From Actinernus sp. WN-2022 (lineage: Eukaryota; Cnidaria; Anthozoa; Actiniaria; Actinernidae), in NCBI GenBank assembly GCA_030867875.1, contig JAOWCC010000924.1, positions 51,456-115,455 of the forward strand: a stretch of DNA of 64,000 bases, given 5' to 3'. Below are positions 61,556 to 64,000 of the stretch, piece by piece. Every line of letters begins with the position of its first letter. Positions within the stretch are counted from its first letter, which is position 1. The translations under genes were made by a program, and so were the position numbers. The notes beneath the pieces are model-generated. The model searched no databases and was not told where the DNA came from. It was given only the letters and a program-made list of their open reading frames with translations.

Positions 61556-63226
61556 TTAATTACCAATAGTCATCATGGATGGCACAAAGTTATTATGAAG
61601 TGTGTTCCTCAATGCTAATGCCATTTCATTTAAAGCGTGTTTAGAAAATGGTTGCATAACTGTTGGGCACTTGAAGCGTTTCAGTTCTGTCACATCCTCA
61701 AATATGTCTTTAACCCAGACGTATTGCTGTCTTTCTTCAGCTATTTTGTTGCCACTCGAGTCAAGCTGAAGTGTGTCGGTGATGACCCATGTTGATGAAT
61801 CTGCTTGCCTACCAACACAAGTTGTAGCTGTGTATGTCTCTCTTTGTTGTTCATTTTGACAGGTCCTGAGAAAAATACCACTATTAATATTACATTTAAA
61901 TGACAATTGCGTTATTATGTGCAGCACTCAAAATTAACCTTGCTATTAAGGTACCAACTGACAATTATAAATCAAACTAAATCATTTCGGTTGCCAGATC
62001 ATAGGTTTTAGTAACCAATCTTTTCTTCTAAAAACGTTTGTCTCAGCAGGCTTTTATAAAGATATCATAAAATTATGGATATTTTCTGGAACTACACATT
62101 CTATAGCTCTAATAATATTTTTGTGTAAAATGTAGGCTGTTTTACAACTCTCGAACATTCAAGCAGGTTTCATGAAAACTCGAGTAGTTATGGTAAAAAT
62201 TCAAGTACTTTCAAGGACCAACAATATTATTCAAGAAATTCCCAAGGCCTGTGTGAATGTAACAATAGAATCACTAGGAGTATGGTAGCTCAAATAACTA
62301 CTGCCACACGGTTAGGAAACAGATCCAGAGATCCACTGAAGTTTATTTTCACGAGTGTCGAGAGTCTCTAGTACAACAACCAGCAACAAGAACACAAGGT
62401 TTTTGTAATCTAATCTTCGGCTGTCTAGGTTTACATGTGACGTCAAACATTCCCAGACTGTCTTGCTCAACATTGTAACATAATACATTCGAATACTAAT
62501 TTATGAAACCAGAGTAACATAACATATACACTGCTACATGTACATATGAACCATGTAACAACTAAGTTAAAACAAGTTTTAGATAGACTTTTAAGTGTGG
62601 ATTATGTAAATGTAATTAAATAATATTAGTTAGTACATACCGGTAAAATGTTTTTTTTAATACTGTTATTTGTTATGTTACTGTTATTTTATTAGAGGCC
62701 AGGGCCGGGTTGTTCGAAGCAAGGTTAACTTTAGCCTGCTTAGCGGCTCTTATGGGTGGGATTTTCTCGGATTGGGCTACCTGTGGAGCGTGGTCAAAAT
62801 GGGACAGGTAGCCCAGTCCAAAAACAAATTAGAAAAAAAAAACATAAGAACCACTAGCAGGCTAGGTTAACTTTAACCCTAGGTTAATGCTAAATCTGTA
62901 ATTGTAATCTGTACAGTTTAACCCAGCGCTTAACCTTGCTTCGAACAACCAAGCCCATGCAGGATTCAGGAATAAATAAAATATACAGATGAAGATGGTT
63001 GGCTCAGTTGTAACCTGTAGAAGGTAATATTAATAGTGAAATTGAAGCTATTTGCGAGTAATCAACTTACCGAAAATATGATTTCATGATGTGCCGTAGG
63101 AATAATCGAAATTCATTGGGATCGAAGTCGCATGTTAGGACACCTGACCCAAAGGATCTGTTTAAATCCTCAAGGAACTTGTTCACACCACCATTAAGTG
63201 CTTTCTGCGTCCTGAAGTAACATTTC
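61556..63226 (-). CDS. Unrecognised protein, last two exons
   Basis: Exon A (63226-63071) and exon B (61865-61556) join in frame as MKSYF-R-TCQNEQQRETYT via GTAAGT and a TTTTTCTCAG acceptor. Exon A reads KCYFRTQKALNGGVNKFLED, then GVLTCDFDPNEFRLFLRHIM. Exon B includes SSTWVITDTLQLDSSGNKIA, QQYVWVKDIFEDVTELKRFK and ends LHNNFVPSMMTIGN. That is 154 residues plus a shared codon; the 5' exons lie beyond the window. Composition, clean splice sites and good codon continuity argue for a real gene. I do not recognise the family and cannot say where it acts. Confidence 0.75.
62702..62956. mobile_element. TIR MITE, 255 bp, in the intron of the unrecognised gene
   Basis: GGGCCGGGTTGTTCGAAGCA with AGGTTAA is inverted at the right (TTAACCTTGCTTCGAACAAC, CAAGCCC). 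A second inverted pair, GGGCTACCTGT and ACAGGTAGCCC, and TAACTTTAGCCTGCTTAGCG-type sequence lie inside. Confidence 0.85.
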
Positions 63227-63229
63227 CTA

Positions 63230-64000
63230 TAAGAATGTCAAAAATATTGAATGGGCTATGAGTCAATAGCCCATGAGGTGCAGTCGAATGGGCTAGCAGC
63301 TATTTAACTTGACTAGCCCATGAGGGCAAGAGGTCTAATTGTTTTAGTTCAAACTAACTAGTCAGACAGTAGAAAATATAGAAAGAAACAAATCAAAGTT
63401 GAAAAAATGTTATTATTTTGTGAAAATGCTGGCAGTTTTTCTCTACCATGGGTTATCACAAATAATTGATACCTATAGTATGGTAGCCAATCAGAATGCA
63501 GGATTTATAATAGTCCACTAGTTGGTTTATACTAATTAATGATAGTCTTCGTACACAAGAGATAAAAATACATCTGTCCTTATACACAAGAGTTAAAAAT
63601 ACGTTATGGCAATTAGTACTAGTGGAATAAATTGGTCAGTTCTGAGTCAAGCACCTTCTGTCCCCTCTATCTGCTGTACACTGTCAGTTATCTTAGATTA
63701 ATTATTCTGCTTGATATTGTTATTAATATATACACTGTACAAATAATACATAAGAGATAAAGAGACAAAAAATGTAACCAGTTGAAAAAAGTTTGAACCA
63801 GTTGAAATAATTTGAACCAGATATCAAATGAAGCTATCATGTCAAATGTAAAAATTAATTATAGGTAGGGGTGGGCTGTAGGAAAATTAAACAATACCAA
63901 GAAAAATTCCCCTGCCCCCCCCCCCCCCCCCCCCCCCCCCATCAGACCAAACACTTTTGGGAGACCCTCTTCTTGTAGCAGTTTTTTTTTCAAGCCCCCC
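63230..64000. other. Presumed intron or flank at the right edge
   Basis: GAATGGGCTA and TAGCCCATGAGG words recur at ~63250-63330, and a ~24-base C run is at ~63917. No further exon was seen. Confidence 0.4.

Overview
This is a eukaryotic, animal-type window: spliced genes with GT-AG introns, large introns packed with short inverted-repeat elements, fragments of non-LTR and Ty3/gypsy retroelements, a tRNA-derived SINE and several minisatellites. Gene content (ribosomal protein eS24, a BAAT/ACOT-type thioesterase, a tetraspanin, an HSD17B14-like dehydrogenase, a KDZ-associated CxC5-like cysteine-cluster protein) and the SINE fit a marine invertebrate, most likely an anthozoan cnidarian. The species call is inference.

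Layout. 1-10 kb: no gene I can name; the 3' end of a LINE at the left edge, several MITEs, and a 0.7 kb block built from the self-complementary word AAGATCTTGCC. 10.2-16.8 kb (+): three coding exons of eS24; the first ~23 codons were not found, and the introns carry MITEs, a 26-bp minisatellite and LINE fragments. 16.9-24 kb: gene-poor, with degenerate repeats and LINE pieces. 24.3-25.6 kb (-): a frameshifted LINE reverse-transcriptase fragment. 25.8-30.7 kb (-): a two-exon acyl-CoA thioesterase with a C-terminal SHL peroxisomal signal; its intron holds a long-TIR element, a gypsy remnant and a SINE. 31-41 kb: TIR elements around one intronless tetraspanin (35.2-36.0 kb, -) with the eight-cysteine loop of the TspanC8 group. 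41.8-56.0 kb (-): an eight-exon 17-beta-HSD14-like gene whose reconstructed length would be 270 residues, apart from one extra base at the start of exon 6. 56.4-57.3 kb (+): a divergently transcribed cysteine-cluster gene sharing a 405-bp promoter interval with it. 58-60.6 kb: two tandem arrays (199-bp and 543-bp units). 61.5-63.2 kb (-): two spliced exons ending an unrecognised protein, with a pogo-like MITE starting 8 bp past the stop.

The genes appear to be independent housekeeping or metabolic loci, not one pathway. The most distinctive feature is the repeat landscape. Around thirty TIR or fold-back elements are visible by eye, and several are built from short, self-complementary or reiterated words (AAGATCTTG, TTCGCGAA, GGGACAAATCCC, TCCGAGTTAGA, CTCAAAGCGAAA, TTAACGCGAA). 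All coordinates come from reading the sequence and the spliced frames; no database search was run.
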